Positions 6,476-6,548 of a stretch of DNA of 6,548 nt are shown here, piece after piece. A program made the position numbers and the translations under genes. The notes under the pieces were generated by a model. It was not told the DNA's origin. It did no database searches and was given only the letters and a program-made list of their open reading frames with translations. Every line of letters begins with the position of its first letter. Position 1 is the stretch's first letter. This DNA is from Polyangiaceae bacterium (GTDB taxonomy: Bacteria > Myxococcota_A > Polyangia > Polyangiales > Polyangiaceae), in assembly GCA_022447485.1 (NCBI GenBank), contig JAKVCH010000177.1, positions 1-6,548 on the forward strand. Direction: 5' to 3'.

Positions 6476-6548
6476 ATAGGCTCGGAACTTCTCCTTGAAA
6501 TGGCGACTCTCCAGGACAATTTCCCAGCGATGTTGCCTCTGCATTTTT
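6447..6548 (-). other. Open minus-strand frame running in from the right edge, identity unknown
   Basis: Reading leftward from the right edge, 33 codons stay open and end in TAA at 6449-6447, nine bases before the rseP ATG. The tail ends GEVPSLFGVMLSPWL. It could be the C-terminus of a gene upstream of rseP, or chance. I do not recognise it, and it does not resemble the C-terminus of Dxr, the frequent upstream neighbour of rseP. An alternative frame from ATG 6544 to TGA 6404 would give a 46-residue peptide overlapping rseP, and a plus-strand ATG at 6500 is also open to the edge. Too little sequence is present to choose. Confidence 0.15.

Overview
The window looks like chromosomal DNA from a Gram-negative bacterium. 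It shows no mobile elements, RNA genes or phage genes. Three genes fill almost all of it. The combination of an FtsK with a very long acidic linker, a large low-complexity protein ending in cyclic-nucleotide-binding-like folds, and an RseP-type protease with an 'AYVQISGMNP' active-site loop resembles myxobacterial/bradymonad-type (former Deltaproteobacteria) genomes. This placement rests on recalled resemblance, not on a search, and is tentative. Stop codons TAG and TGA and ordinary codon use fit the standard bacterial code.

Layout. Positions 3-2663 (+) hold the 3' part of ftsK; the reading frame is open to the left edge, so the true start and the first membrane helices lie outside. Positions 2664-2790 are intergenic, with two small hairpins and a -10-like box next to the following start. 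Positions 2791-5223 (+) encode an 810-residue protein of unassigned function: a short helical N-terminus, nearly 500 residues of Pro/Ser/acidic low-complexity sequence, then two degenerate cyclic-nucleotide-binding-like domains. Positions 5224-5270 are a 47-base gap between convergent genes that contains a perfect 19-bp tandem duplication, which itself makes a hairpin. Positions 5271-6437 (-) encode an RseP/RasP-family site-2 protease with a charged C-terminal extension. The last 111 bases hold a good sigma70-like promoter for rseP and the possible end of an unidentified minus-strand reading frame.

How they work together. FtsK pumps DNA at the division septum, and RseP cleaves transmembrane substrates, classically anti-sigma factors. 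Both are household functions. The middle protein may be a regulatory or scaffold protein, but nothing in the sequence ties it to either neighbour except position. The most unusual points are the architecture of the middle protein, the -10 boxes that nearly touch the start codons of two genes with no visible Shine-Dalgarno (suggesting leaderless mRNAs), the tandem-repeat hairpin, and the divergent loop and tail of the protease. I did not find a convincing new multi-gene system.
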